Source: an uncultured Verrucomicrobiota bacterium
GTDB lineage: Bacteria > Verrucomicrobiota > Verrucomicrobiia > Limisphaerales > UBA9464
Direction: 5' to 3'
DNA: 61,460 nt
Assembly: GCA_903896505.1 (NCBI GenBank)
Contig: CAITXU010000244.1
Span: 1 to 61,460 of the forward strand
Below the pieces are notes generated by a model. It worked only from the letters and a program-made list of their open reading frames with translations. It searched no databases and had not been told where the DNA came from. Shown here in pieces: positions 26,288 to 34,103 of the stretch. The position numbers and the translations under genes are program-made. Each line of letters starts with the position of its first letter. The stretch's first letter is position 1.

Positions 26288-27430
26288 ATGCACAACACCA
26301 TGCGTGTGGGAATCATCGGGGGTGGCCTTATGGGCCGGGAAGCAGCCAGTGCCTTTGGGCGCTGGTTTGTTTTGGACAAGTTTCCAGTTCGGGCCGAATT
26401 GGTGGCCGTCTGTGACCTCCAGGAAAGTCTCCTCGACTGGTTCCGACAGGTGCCCACGGTGCGTCAGTTGACCCGCGATCATCGCGAACTCCTCCGGAAT
26501 CCGGATATCGACGTGGTCTATGTGGCGGTTCCCCACAACCTCCACGAGTCCCTCTACTTGGAAGTGCTGGCGTCGGGGAAGGACCTCCTGGCCGAAAAGC
26601 CGTTCGGAATCGATCTGTCGGCAGCGCGGAAGATTCGTGACGCCGCCGCTACTTCGGGCCGATTTGTCCGTTGTAGCTCAGAGTTCCCTTTCCTCCCGGG
26701 TGCATTGCGCGTCCTTCAGTTCGCCCGCTCCGGTCGACTCGGAAAGCTCATTGAGGTTCACTCCTGTTTCTGGCACGCCAGCGACCTCGATCCGACCAAG
26801 CCGGTCAATTGGAAGCGTCAGGTCAAAACCTGTGGAGAAATCGGAGTGATGGGAGACCTGGGGATGCACGTGGTCCATGTCCCCTTCCGATTGGGCTATT
26901 TTCCCGTCCGGGTCTATGCCCAGCTTCAGAAGGTCTACACACAGCGTCCCGACGGCAAAGGCGGCATGGCTGAGTGTGACACTTGGGACAATGCCCTGTT
27001 GCACACCGAGATCGCGGTGGACGGTCGTGAGGTTCCGGTCCGTTTCGAAACCAAACGACTCGCCCCGGGTGCCACCAACACTTGGTCGATCGAAATCCTC
27101 GGAACCGAGGGCGGTGCCCGCTTCAGCACGGCTGAGCCCAAATCCTTCTGGCACTTCGAACGGAACAAGGAACAAACGTGGTGCCGCACCGATCTCGGAT
27201 TTCAAACTGCGTTTCCCACCATCACCGGCGGCATCTTTGAAGCCGGTTTCCCGGATTGCTTTCTCCAGATGTGGGCGGCGTACGCCGCCGAGCGGGCGGG
27301 CGTCCTCGGTGACCGTCTCGGATGCGTGACTCCCGATGAAGCCGTTCTCAGCCACGAACTTTTTGCGGCGGCGTTGGAGTCGCACCGCACCCGGGCGGCG
27401 GTTGCCCTTCCGACCCAAGTGTTCAGGTAA
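26288..27430 (+). CDS. Gfo/Idh/MocA family oxidoreductase
   Basis: This 380-aa NAD(P)-dependent dehydrogenase has the Rossmann motif MRVGIIGGGLMGREAA, the D-V-V-Y-V-A-V-P-H loop (NPDIDVVYVAVPHNLH), LLAEKPFGIDLSAAR with the conserved EKP lysine, and the second-domain GDLGMHVVHVPFRLG with the active-site His. Such enzymes oxidise sugars, inositols or related polyols, and they are numerous in polysaccharide-degrading Verrucomicrobiota. No signal peptide is seen, so it is cytoplasmic. It could be co-transcribed with the hydrolase before it and the nucleotidyltransferase 12 bp after it. Confidence 0.93.
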   Translation: MHNTMRVGIIGGGLMGREAASAFGRWFVLDKFPVRAELVAVCDLQESLLDWFRQVPTVRQLTRDHRELLRNPDIDVVYVAVPHNLHESLYLEVLASGKDLLAEKPFGIDLSAARKIRDAAATSGRFVRCSSEFPFLPGALRVLQFARSGRLGKLIEVHSCFWHASDLDPTKPVNWKRQVKTCGEIGVMGDLGMHVVHVPFRLGYFPVRVYAQLQKVYTQRPDGKGGMAECDTWDNALLHTEIAVDGREVPVRFETKRLAPGATNTWSIEILGTEGGARFSTAEPKSFWHFERNKEQTWCRTDLGFQTAFPTITGGIFEAGFPDCFLQMWAAYAAERAGVLGDRLGCVTPDEAVLSHELFAAALESHRTRAAVALPTQVFR

Positions 27431-27442
27431 GGGATCGAATTG

Positions 27443-28003
27443 ATGGAACTCGGCCAACTTGTCACCTTGGGGCATCAGGAACCCGGTCTCCCGTTTCTGA
27501 TTATCGGAGGGCATGCCGTCGCCGCCCATGGCTACAGCCGGACGACACTCGATACCGATATCCTTATACCTGCAGATGATCATTCTTACTGGAAGGAACG
27601 TTTGGAACAAACCGGATTGCAATTGGTCAATAAAAGTTCCTCATTCGCTCAATATTCGGCTCAACATGGCATGTCTGGCATGGACCTGATGTTGGTTAAA
27701 AGAGAAACTTTCCAGCCGATGTGGGAAGCGTCAGAGTCAACGGTATTTGGTTTAGCGCAGGCGAGGGTTCCATGTCTCAATCACCTGTTGGCGCTGAAGC
27801 TCCATGTCTTAAAGCAAGGCCACGCAGATCGAACCATGAAAGATGCGACCGACGTCGAAATGCTTGTCCGAAAACGCGGTCTCAACCTCCGAAGCCAGGA
27901 GTACGAACAATTATTCCTCAAATATGGAACCCGGGAAATCTATGAAACCTTCTGCCGGGTTACCCGGCCCGAACCAGGATCCAGCATGGTCCCTGGACCT
28001 TGA
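27443..28003 (+). CDS. Nucleotidyltransferase (AbiEii/DUF6036-like)
   Basis: This 186-aa protein has the minimal nucleotidyltransferase signature FLIIGGHAVAAHGYSRTTLDTDILI, that is GGxAVxxHGxxRxTxDxD, where the paired Asp residues bind metal. HLLALKLHVLKQ and KDATDVEMLVRKR are the helical motifs seen in AbiEii-type proteins, where nucleotidyltransferases often act as toxins or antitoxins. The frame also allows a TTG one codon earlier. A 72-aa frame overlaps its 3' end by 62 bp, typical of coupled pairs. It lies 12 bp after the oxidoreductase gene. A role as a toxin-antitoxin element is possible but unproven. Confidence 0.82.
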   Translation: MELGQLVTLGHQEPGLPFLIIGGHAVAAHGYSRTTLDTDILIPADDHSYWKERLEQTGLQLVNKSSSFAQYSAQHGMSGMDLMLVKRETFQPMWEASESTVFGLAQARVPCLNHLLALKLHVLKQGHADRTMKDATDVEMLVRKRGLNLRSQEYEQLFLKYGTREIYETFCRVTRPEPGSSMVPGP

Positions 28004-28160
28004 ATTTCCTGACGGGGATCCGTTTTATTCAGTGCCGCCAACCCTTTCCTTTGCGGATTGGCTGGAGTGGAATGAAAAGATGCGAGCGTGGTTTCCCGAA
28101 GCGATCCCGACGGAGGCAGAACGTCTACGGACCAAGGTGGATGTCGAGTTTGTCCTCTAA
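27942..28160 (+). CDS. Small acidic protein overlapping the nucleotidyltransferase
   Basis: This 72-aa frame starts at the ATG at 27942, inside the 3' end of the nucleotidyltransferase in another frame. It is rich in Pro, Glu and Trp (PTLSFADWLEWNEKMRAWFPEAIPTEAERLRTKVDVEFVL). It reads like a folded small protein rather than an antisense shadow, and the tight overlap suggests translational coupling. No family is recognised. It may be the partner of the nucleotidyltransferase. Its end overlaps the convergent AbrB-type gene by 36 bp. Confidence 0.6.
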   Translation: MKPSAGLPGPNQDPAWSLDLEFPDGDPFYSVPPTLSFADWLEWNEKMRAWFPEAIPTEAERLRTKVDVEFVL

Positions 28161-28412
28161 TTCCATTTCCAACCGCTTGTGCTGGGCCCATTCTTCGATC
28201 AGCGCCATCTCGCCAGCCTTGCGCTTGAGAATGCCGCGGCCCTGGCGAATGAGAAGTGCGGTCACAGGCTTGAGCAGGATGCCCTCCGATGTGGCCTGAA
28301 CTATCTCCTTTGTGCCGCTCTCGATCTGGAACTGTTTGCGCAGCCACTCGGGGATGATGACCTGGCCCTTGGAAGTAAACCGGACGAGATCGGGCTCTGA
28401 AGTCGAGCGCAT
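28125..28412 (-). CDS. AbrB/MazE-type DNA-binding protein
   Basis: This 95-aa protein has a SpoVT-AbrB swapped-hairpin domain in VRFTSKGQVIIPEWLRKQFQIESGTKEIVQATSEGILLKP, the fold of MazE/AbrB/VapB antitoxins and transition regulators. The C-terminal half is charged and helical (LKRKAGEMALIEEWAQHKRLEMELEDKL). The frame is open to 28493, but the domain spacing favours the ATG at 28412. No PIN or MazF-type toxin gene follows or precedes it, so it is either an orphan antitoxin or paired with the neighbouring genes. It is convergent with the 72-aa gene. Confidence 0.8.
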   Translation of the reverse strand: MRSTSEPDLVRFTSKGQVIIPEWLRKQFQIESGTKEIVQATSEGILLKPVTALLIRQGRGILKRKAGEMALIEEWAQHKRLEMELEDKLDIHLGP

Positions 28413-28558
28413 AAACAACAGCCTGACATTAGGAATAAGCCTCGTCAATCGCACCTCGGATTCGTCCCACGTACCGAATTGAAAAGGCCACAAAGCGGAA
28501 GCGGATGAGCCGATTTCACAGCTCGCCCGCTGAGGGCTGCCGACTTAAGGCCCAACTC

Positions 28559-31285
28559 CTAATACACTTGCACCGCCCGATAAAACTGCCTTTGGTTGGT
28601 CCGGAGTGGAAGGGTCACTGTCGCCAGGAAGTTCTTCGAATCGACGACCCCTGCTCCGACCAATGTCCAGTGAAAGAGATCGCCCGATGCTTCAACCTCC
28701 CAGGAAGTTCCTTCGGGTGACTCATACGACAGCTGCAGCTGATTTTCATTCGGAATTGTCACCCACAGGGTTCCTGAAGTGGCGGCGCGCACGGCCACCA
28801 GTCCCGACGCCGTGGTGGTCGGAACAATTTTTCGACCGCTGGAGAGTTCGATGGGAGTGGGATTTCCGGAAATTTGGATGGTACTGCTCGATCCCTGTCT
28901 ACCCATGACCTTGAAGTTGACGATAAAAAGGGTCTGCCCCTCCAGTACCGTGACCCCATGGAGGTTGGGATCATCCCACGCCACATTGAGCCGTCCGCGA
29001 TCCACCCGGGAGGTTCCGAAACTTTCCGCATCCATGCCCGTCAGGTTGTATCCGGAGGTGCCTGCAAACTGAAGGACAGACGGGTCCCAGGTCAGGGTGA
29101 ATTGGGCGGTGGTCAGGCGGTCTACTTGGGATGCTTTCACGGCCACCTGAACGCTGTCTCCCGTATTGACCAGTTGTTCGGTGGCGCTGAGGTGGACCGA
29201 GCCCGCATGCGTATCCAGGATGCTGATTGGTCGGCTTGGACTCTGTGGGGCCGGGTCCCAGCTCCCATCGACGTCGCCCAATTTGACAGCCTGGAAATTT
29301 TGTCCGGCGGGGGTGGCCTGGAGGCCGGTCATGAAGCGAATTCCCGGGGCATCCCAGGGCGATAGGGGATCGGGGAAGACGTAGTCCGCCGTCACGAATC
29401 GCCAGAGACTGCCGCCCACGGCCGGAAAGTTGGTTCGGAGTTGAAGAATGAAGAGTCGGATGAGCCGAAGGTCTGCCGCAGTGATGGTCCGTGACCCGTT
29501 GACGTCGGCTGCCAGCAAGGTAAAGGGGGAGGTGAGTCTCGTCTGCCCCTGAATATGACTTCGAACTGCCTGAACATCGAGCATCGTGATCCCCTTGGTC
29601 AGGGGCATATCTGTGGACAACTCCGGTGTCAGCGTCAGGTCTGCACAACTGGGAACCGGAATCGAAAACAGACCGTCGGCACCGCTCGATATCGAGCTGC
29701 TGCTCCCGCCGCCCAATTGGAGCGTGACACCCGGTACCGGTGCACTGGCGCGATAATAGGCCACACTTCCCGTCAGATTCAGCGAGCCAAGGATTTGAAT
29801 CTGCCCCGCCGACAATGCGGACGTCAGCACGGCGCCGTCTGCATCGGTCACTTCCAGCGGAGTTGGACTGTTGGCTACTACCACCGGGCTGGATGCACCG
29901 GGGACGCCGATGAGATGGAAATGAAGGGAGAAGAGAGTGCTGCCATCGGGCACAGTGGCTCCAGCGATGGTTGCGTCTTCCCACGCGATGATGGCGACTC
30001 CGAGAGCTGGATCGCTAAAGATGTCGTCGGCACTCAGACTTGGAATGGCGGAAGCATCGAATCCGGTGTATGTCACCACAGTCGGATCCCATTGGATGGA
30101 TGCCTGGAAACTTCCGATGCCTGCAAAGCCTGTTGCGATGAAGGGAATGGAGACATCGCTGCCTGCGCAGGCCACCGTGTTGCCGAGTCCGAACCCGATT
30201 GGAGCGACCGTGACGAGGAGCGCAGGGCTGTCCGCACTCTGGCCGTTCCCATCCGTGACCCGCACCCAATAGGAGGTGCTGCTGAGCAGGGCAGGAGTGG
30301 TCCACGTGGGACCATTCGTGCCAACGGGTTGACTCGTGTCGCCGCTATTCCCCTGGTACCACTGATAGGTGAGGGGAGCCACACCGGTCGCGCTTTCGGT
30401 CAGGGTTATATTTCCTCCAGCCGGAATTGGAAGGGTGGCTGCCGGTACTGTCACCACCGGCGGGGAGAACCCGGTGCTTTCGTACTGGTAGAGGGCGGTA
30501 ACTTCCGCATCGGATAGGACGCGATTATAGATGCGAATATCGTCCAACTGTCCCTTAAAATAGGTGTTCCCCGAAGCCGGATCCGTATAGGGAGCGGTCC
30601 CGTACGGAGTCACCGACGCACCGATCGTGAACGCCCGACCTGCGGTAAAGACCGTCTGAATTGCTCCCGACCCTGTCTTGACGGGGACACCGTTCAAATA
30701 GAATATCGTTGTCGCTCCAGATTGGGAAATCACGAGGTGATTCCATGACACAAAAATGGAATTTGTGATGGGCAGACTTTGAGCACCGACCCGACAGTGA
30801 CCCTGAACTGAAATATTTGGGACATCGGTAATGCCGATATCATTGATATTGTAAGTAATGGTGAAACTCGTGCCACAAACCACGCCACCGTATGCCAGAA
30901 CTGGAAGCGAGTCGTTGAAGGAATCAGTCCTGAGCCAGAGTGAAAATGTGCGAGAAGTCGATGGAAGTGTGTCGGAAGCACCGGTTAGATAGGAATTGCC
31001 ATCGAATGAAACCGATTTTCCAGCGCGACCAAACCGGTCTACGCCGGGCGTTACGCCGTGGTTGCTCATGGATGGCCCAAACTCCGGGGAATCGAGCCCG
31101 GTCAACAAAATACCATCGCCATCCAAGGGGTAGTAGGCCACCAGTCCGTTGGTCAGAAAGTCCGGCTGCTGTGCAGCCAATCGTAAAAGCGAACCCAGAA
31201 GACCGGCCAACAGGCAACACCAGAGGTTCGGTCGAAAACAACGGTTCGCGCCCTTCTTCGATGGAATTCCGTTTAGATCGGACAT
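28559..31285 (-). CDS. Secreted LamG-cohesin-dockerin-like protein
   Basis: This 908-aa protein has a signal peptide (CCLLAGLLGSLLRLAAQ). In order: a LamG/concanavalin-like domain (NGLVAYYPLDGDG to LDDIRIYNRVLSDAEVTALYQY), an Ig-like PKD segment (LTYQWYQG), a first cohesin-like domain (FQASIQWDPTVVTYTGF), a carboxypeptidase-regulatory beta-sandwich, a dockerin-like pair (MLDVQAVRSHI; AADVNGSRTITAADLRLIRLFIL; KLGDVDGSWDP), a second cohesin-like domain (FTLTWDPSVLQFAGT), and a C-terminal module ending RQFYRAVQVY that is common in Verrucomicrobiota. Calcium and polysaccharide or protein binding is expected. The start is uncertain; an ATG at 31357 is in frame. It is transcribed alone. Confidence 0.82.
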   Translation of the reverse strand: MSDLNGIPSKKGANRCFRPNLWCCLLAGLLGSLLRLAAQQPDFLTNGLVAYYPLDGDGILLTGLDSPEFGPSMSNHGVTPGVDRFGRAGKSVSFDGNSYLTGASDTLPSTSRTFSLWLRTDSFNDSLPVLAYGGVVCGTSFTITYNINDIGITDVPNISVQGHCRVGAQSLPITNSIFVSWNHLVISQSGATTIFYLNGVPVKTGSGAIQTVFTAGRAFTIGASVTPYGTAPYTDPASGNTYFKGQLDDIRIYNRVLSDAEVTALYQYESTGFSPPVVTVPAATLPIPAGGNITLTESATGVAPLTYQWYQGNSGDTSQPVGTNGPTWTTPALLSSTSYWVRVTDGNGQSADSPALLVTVAPIGFGLGNTVACAGSDVSIPFIATGFAGIGSFQASIQWDPTVVTYTGFDASAIPSLSADDIFSDPALGVAIIAWEDATIAGATVPDGSTLFSLHFHLIGVPGASSPVVVANSPTPLEVTDADGAVLTSALSAGQIQILGSLNLTGSVAYYRASAPVPGVTLQLGGGSSSSISSGADGLFSIPVPSCADLTLTPELSTDMPLTKGITMLDVQAVRSHIQGQTRLTSPFTLLAADVNGSRTITAADLRLIRLFILQLRTNFPAVGGSLWRFVTADYVFPDPLSPWDAPGIRFMTGLQATPAGQNFQAVKLGDVDGSWDPAPQSPSRPISILDTHAGSVHLSATEQLVNTGDSVQVAVKASQVDRLTTAQFTLTWDPSVLQFAGTSGYNLTGMDAESFGTSRVDRGRLNVAWDDPNLHGVTVLEGQTLFIVNFKVMGRQGSSSTIQISGNPTPIELSSGRKIVPTTTASGLVAVRAATSGTLWVTIPNENQLQLSYESPEGTSWEVEASGDLFHWTLVGAGVVDSKNFLATVTLPLRTNQRQFYRAVQVY

Positions 31286-32167
31286 GGTTTCGGTGAGCGC
31301 GTGACATCGTTCCGTCGGGCGACGAACAGCTTTGGGGGCGGAAGGATCAGAGCGCATATTTGATTTTGTTGGGTGCCTGAATCGGACATGGATCGCCGGA
31401 GGACGGCTACTTTTGCCGCCCAAGTTCCGGAAGCATCATCCACCCTCGGGTTCTCCAGCCGATGAGGGATCGCCGCTCAATACCCACATGCGCAAAATCC
31501 ACAGGAAAGCGGACATTCATTTTCAAAGAAAATCCGATATCCCTGCAATGGTCGGTTTGGTTTAACAACGCCGCTTCTCCATTGGGGGGTATTTACCTCT
31601 CCATGAACAACCCACCGAGCCGTAGCGCAGGCATTCCTGCCTGCCGTTTCGCAGACCTCCAGGTCTGCCGGGCTCGTGCCCGTTGCCAACGCTACGGGAC
31701 TTGCGAAGTGGCAGCGGCGTCCCGCCGCCTTTGCCCCAGCATTGGGCGCACCCGTGCGGAATGGCGAAAGCAACTTGTTGGGCAGTCCGCTGACCATGGG
31801 ACGTAGCGCATGCTTTCCAGCCTGCTGTACCGCAGGTTTCCAAACCTGGCGGGCCGGCGGGTCGACTCGGGGCCTTGGGACGGGGTGCAGCCCTGCCGAC
31901 AAGAATGTCGGCGGTACAGAGGACAACAATGTCTGCGCTACGGGTCAAAGGCACACGGCCTTACGAATTTGTCGCGGTTCGGCAATGGCCGGTTCCTTGG
32001 CAGCCTCGCACTACCCATGTCGTTCTGATTTAACAGTCTGTACTTAAGTACTGTAGAATTCGATAAAAGCCATTATTGAGAATATGGAAAACATCAGCGA
32101 GGGTACATAGTCCCCGTTCAGTAAGTCAGCAGGGAAGGAACCAACCCATACCTCGTTCAACCATCGG
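31286..32167. other. Long gene-free region between two minus-strand genes
   Basis: About 880 bp. The first 300 bp hold the upstream region of the cohesin-like gene. 31622-31930 is an array of interrupted palindromes. GTACTTAAGTAC (32040-32051) is a perfect 12-bp palindrome of unknown meaning. No credible gene was found. Confidence 0.6.
31622..31935. repeat. Array of GCAG-type interrupted palindromes
   Basis: Short perfect hairpins occur in a row: GCAGGCA-TTCC-TGCCTGC (31627-31644), GCAGACCT-CC-AGGTCTGC (31651-31668), CAGGTTT-CC-AAACCTG (31833-31848) and GCCGACA-AGAA-TGTCGGC (31895-31912). GTAGCGCA phrases at 31623 and 31803 precede two of them, and a degenerate unit lies near 31810. Similar 18-bp palindromes recur at 41847-41864 and 58211-58228. 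Confidence 0.7.
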
Positions 32168-32809
32168 CTAGCGAAAGCAAACGATTTGGTTTCGCTCGCG
32201 GTGGTTGGTCCAAAAGTGGGTTCCGTCAAACGTCAATGCCCGCGCGGCAAACGGGACACGCGCGACGTCTTCGGTGTCGGGTTGGGCTTCACGCAAATCG
32301 AGGCGGGAGAGCCAATAGTCCGTGGTCTCCTCATCGTCGGTTGTCATCAAGTAAAGCCAGTGGCCCACGATCACCTGACCGCAGATTTGGTGCGCCACGG
32401 AAATAATCCGTTCGACCTCACCGTTGGGTCCCATGGCCAGAACCCGCTGCCGGTACCACTGGCTGAGATGGAGTCGCTGGCCATCAAAGCCCAGCTGGGA
32501 ACCCGTGTCGTCGGGACAGGGAAGACGAAAGTTTGGATCAAATCCGGTGCCCGGGACCAATCGTCGGACGATCCGGTTGTCGTCCGGAGGTTCGCCGCAC
32601 AGCACACGCAGTTCGCCATTCACGACCGTCATGCCCCAAGGAGTCCCGGGTGCCAGGGTCTCGGATTGAACGCTCCAGGACGTGGGGTCGATGGCGTAAA
32701 TATGGCAGGTCTGCCGGGAACCCATCCACAGGGTCGTGCCGTCCCAGGCCAGCGATTGGGGTTTGGGGGCAGGAGAGGCCAGACGCCTGATTTCCTTAAT
32801 GTTGTCCAT
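32168..32809 (-). CDS. Beta-propeller protein (streptogramin-lyase/SMP-30-like)
   Basis: This 213-aa protein contains repeated blade motifs: QSLAWDGTTLWMGSRQTCHIYAIDP, PWGMTVVNGELRVLC, SQLGFDGQRLHLSQWYRQRVLAMGPNG and ARALTFDGTHFWTNHRERNQIVCF. Each has the W-D-G-x-x-L/F-W pattern of six- or seven-bladed NHL/SMP-30-like propellers. It has no signal peptide and is short for a full propeller (four or five blades), so it may dimerise or be a fragment. The catalytic residues of virginiamycin lyase are not recognisable. Function unknown. The three minus-strand genes 32168-35386 may form a unit. Confidence 0.7.
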   Translation of the reverse strand: MDNIKEIRRLASPAPKPQSLAWDGTTLWMGSRQTCHIYAIDPTSWSVQSETLAPGTPWGMTVVNGELRVLCGEPPDDNRIVRRLVPGTGFDPNFRLPCPDDTGSQLGFDGQRLHLSQWYRQRVLAMGPNGEVERIISVAHQICGQVIVGHWLYLMTTDDEETTDYWLSRLDLREAQPDTEDVARVPFAARALTFDGTHFWTNHRERNQIVCFR

Positions 32810-32849
32810 AAGCGATGTGGTCGGAATGAATCGGATGGGAGGGGAGCAT

Positions 32850-34103
32850 TCAGGGTGAGCCAGAGCCTGCCGGTCCCAAGATATCCTGAAACGAAACTTG
32901 AAAGGTGGTCTCCAGCCAGGACCGCTGAAATCGCTCCCAGGTCAGTTTTCCCCGGTGGCTTCCCAAAATGGTTTCCGCTTGTTGGATCATCTCCTGCCTG
33001 AGGGAGTCCATGCGCCCCTGGCGTTCGGCCGGAGAGAGGTCCGGCAACTGACGGATGGCGTCTCGAGCCTCGAGAGCCTTTTGCTGGGCCTCGGATAATC
33101 TTGCGGCTGCCGACAAGGGAGCTTCGAGGCGCGAAGTGAGCTGAACCATGCTTTGATAAGTCGGATCGGAGGCCCTCTCCCATTCCGCTGCCTTGGTTGG
33201 GCCGAGAAGTTTGGCGATCTCGGCCCGCTCTCCCTCCGCCTCGGCCGAACTGACGGGTGTTTCAGGTTCAACCATATGGCGTTCCTTGATTTCGTAGACA
33301 CCTTTCAATTCTTCACGATTGAGCGAAAGGGCTTCCCAAAAACCCGCCATGTCTGGGGACTGAGAGAAGGCACCCCCCATTCCCATTTGGACCTGGAGGA
33401 ATTCCTCCTCCGAGAGAAACGATTTTAATTCATTGTCCAGTCGATCCTTGATTTCGCGGTGGACTCGGAGTTGTTCCTCGGGCTGTTGGGGAGAGGTGAC
33501 CGAATTCGCCATTTGCTGGTTATAAAGAGCTACAGCTTCGGCGGCCCGTTCCGCCACCCCTTCGGGTAGATACTGTAATGCGCTGTTCCCTTCGGTTCCG
33601 TCCGATGGTGCTTTGAGTTCGGGAAACCCGGCAAACAAACCTTCCTTCAGCGCGGTGTACTCCTGATTGATCCGCTCACCCACTTCCTCCACTTGATGCC
33701 ATCCATTCGTGGGCGTCTGCGCTGAGATTTCCCAGAACAGCCGTTGGTAGGGAAGAATCAGGTCCCGGGCTTTCGCTTCCATTTCCCTATCCAGCAACGG
33801 CTCAATGATTTCCCGCACCGAACGCTTGGGGCAGCCGATCCGCAATAGATTGTCCCGATAGGTAAACCAGGTACTCCGGTCCAATTGCGTCCAACTAAAC
33901 GGGGCAATTGTTCCCAACGGGACATTTGCCGGAGCATCGGTTGAGGACGCACGAGGGCCAGTCGGGGCATTCCTTGTAACCCCTGGGGGAGGGGCGACTG
34001 GCACCTCGATGCCGGAATTGGAACCATGACGGAGCCGCCATCCGACCGCCAGCAGCAGAACCATATTGAGGAGGACCGATAAACCGACGAGAAATCGTCT
34101 CAT
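32850..34103 (-). CDS. Membrane-anchored helical protein, paralogue 1
   Basis: This 417-aa protein has one N-terminal membrane helix (RFLVGLSVLLNMVLLLAVGWRL), a Pro-rich linker, then a long, charged, mostly helical domain (for example EEQLRVHREIKDRLDNELKSFL). It shares a pattern with the next gene: TQLDRSTWFTYRDNLLRIGCPKRSVREII against SRIESTNLTVFAANLREAGCPDETVCDLL. The ATG at 34103 overlaps the stop of the paralogue by 4 nt (ATGA); an ATG at 34115 is also in frame. No known family is recognised. The helical domain is probably extracytoplasmic. Confidence 0.75.
   Translation of the reverse strand: MRRFLVGLSVLLNMVLLLAVGWRLRHGSNSGIEVPVAPPPGVTRNAPTGPRASSTDAPANVPLGTIAPFSWTQLDRSTWFTYRDNLLRIGCPKRSVREIIEPLLDREMEAKARDLILPYQRLFWEISAQTPTNGWHQVEEVGERINQEYTALKEGLFAGFPELKAPSDGTEGNSALQYLPEGVAERAAEAVALYNQQMANSVTSPQQPEEQLRVHREIKDRLDNELKSFLSEEEFLQVQMGMGGAFSQSPDMAGFWEALSLNREELKGVYEIKERHMVEPETPVSSAEAEGERAEIAKLLGPTKAAEWERASDPTYQSMVQLTSRLEAPLSAAARLSEAQQKALEARDAIRQLPDLSPAERQGRMDSLRQEMIQQAETILGSHRGKLTWERFQRSWLETTFQVSFQDILGPAGSGSP

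Noticed and set aside
31286-32167. CRISPR array from repeated palindromes
   Set aside because: The repeats differ in stem sequence and spacing and there are no cas genes.
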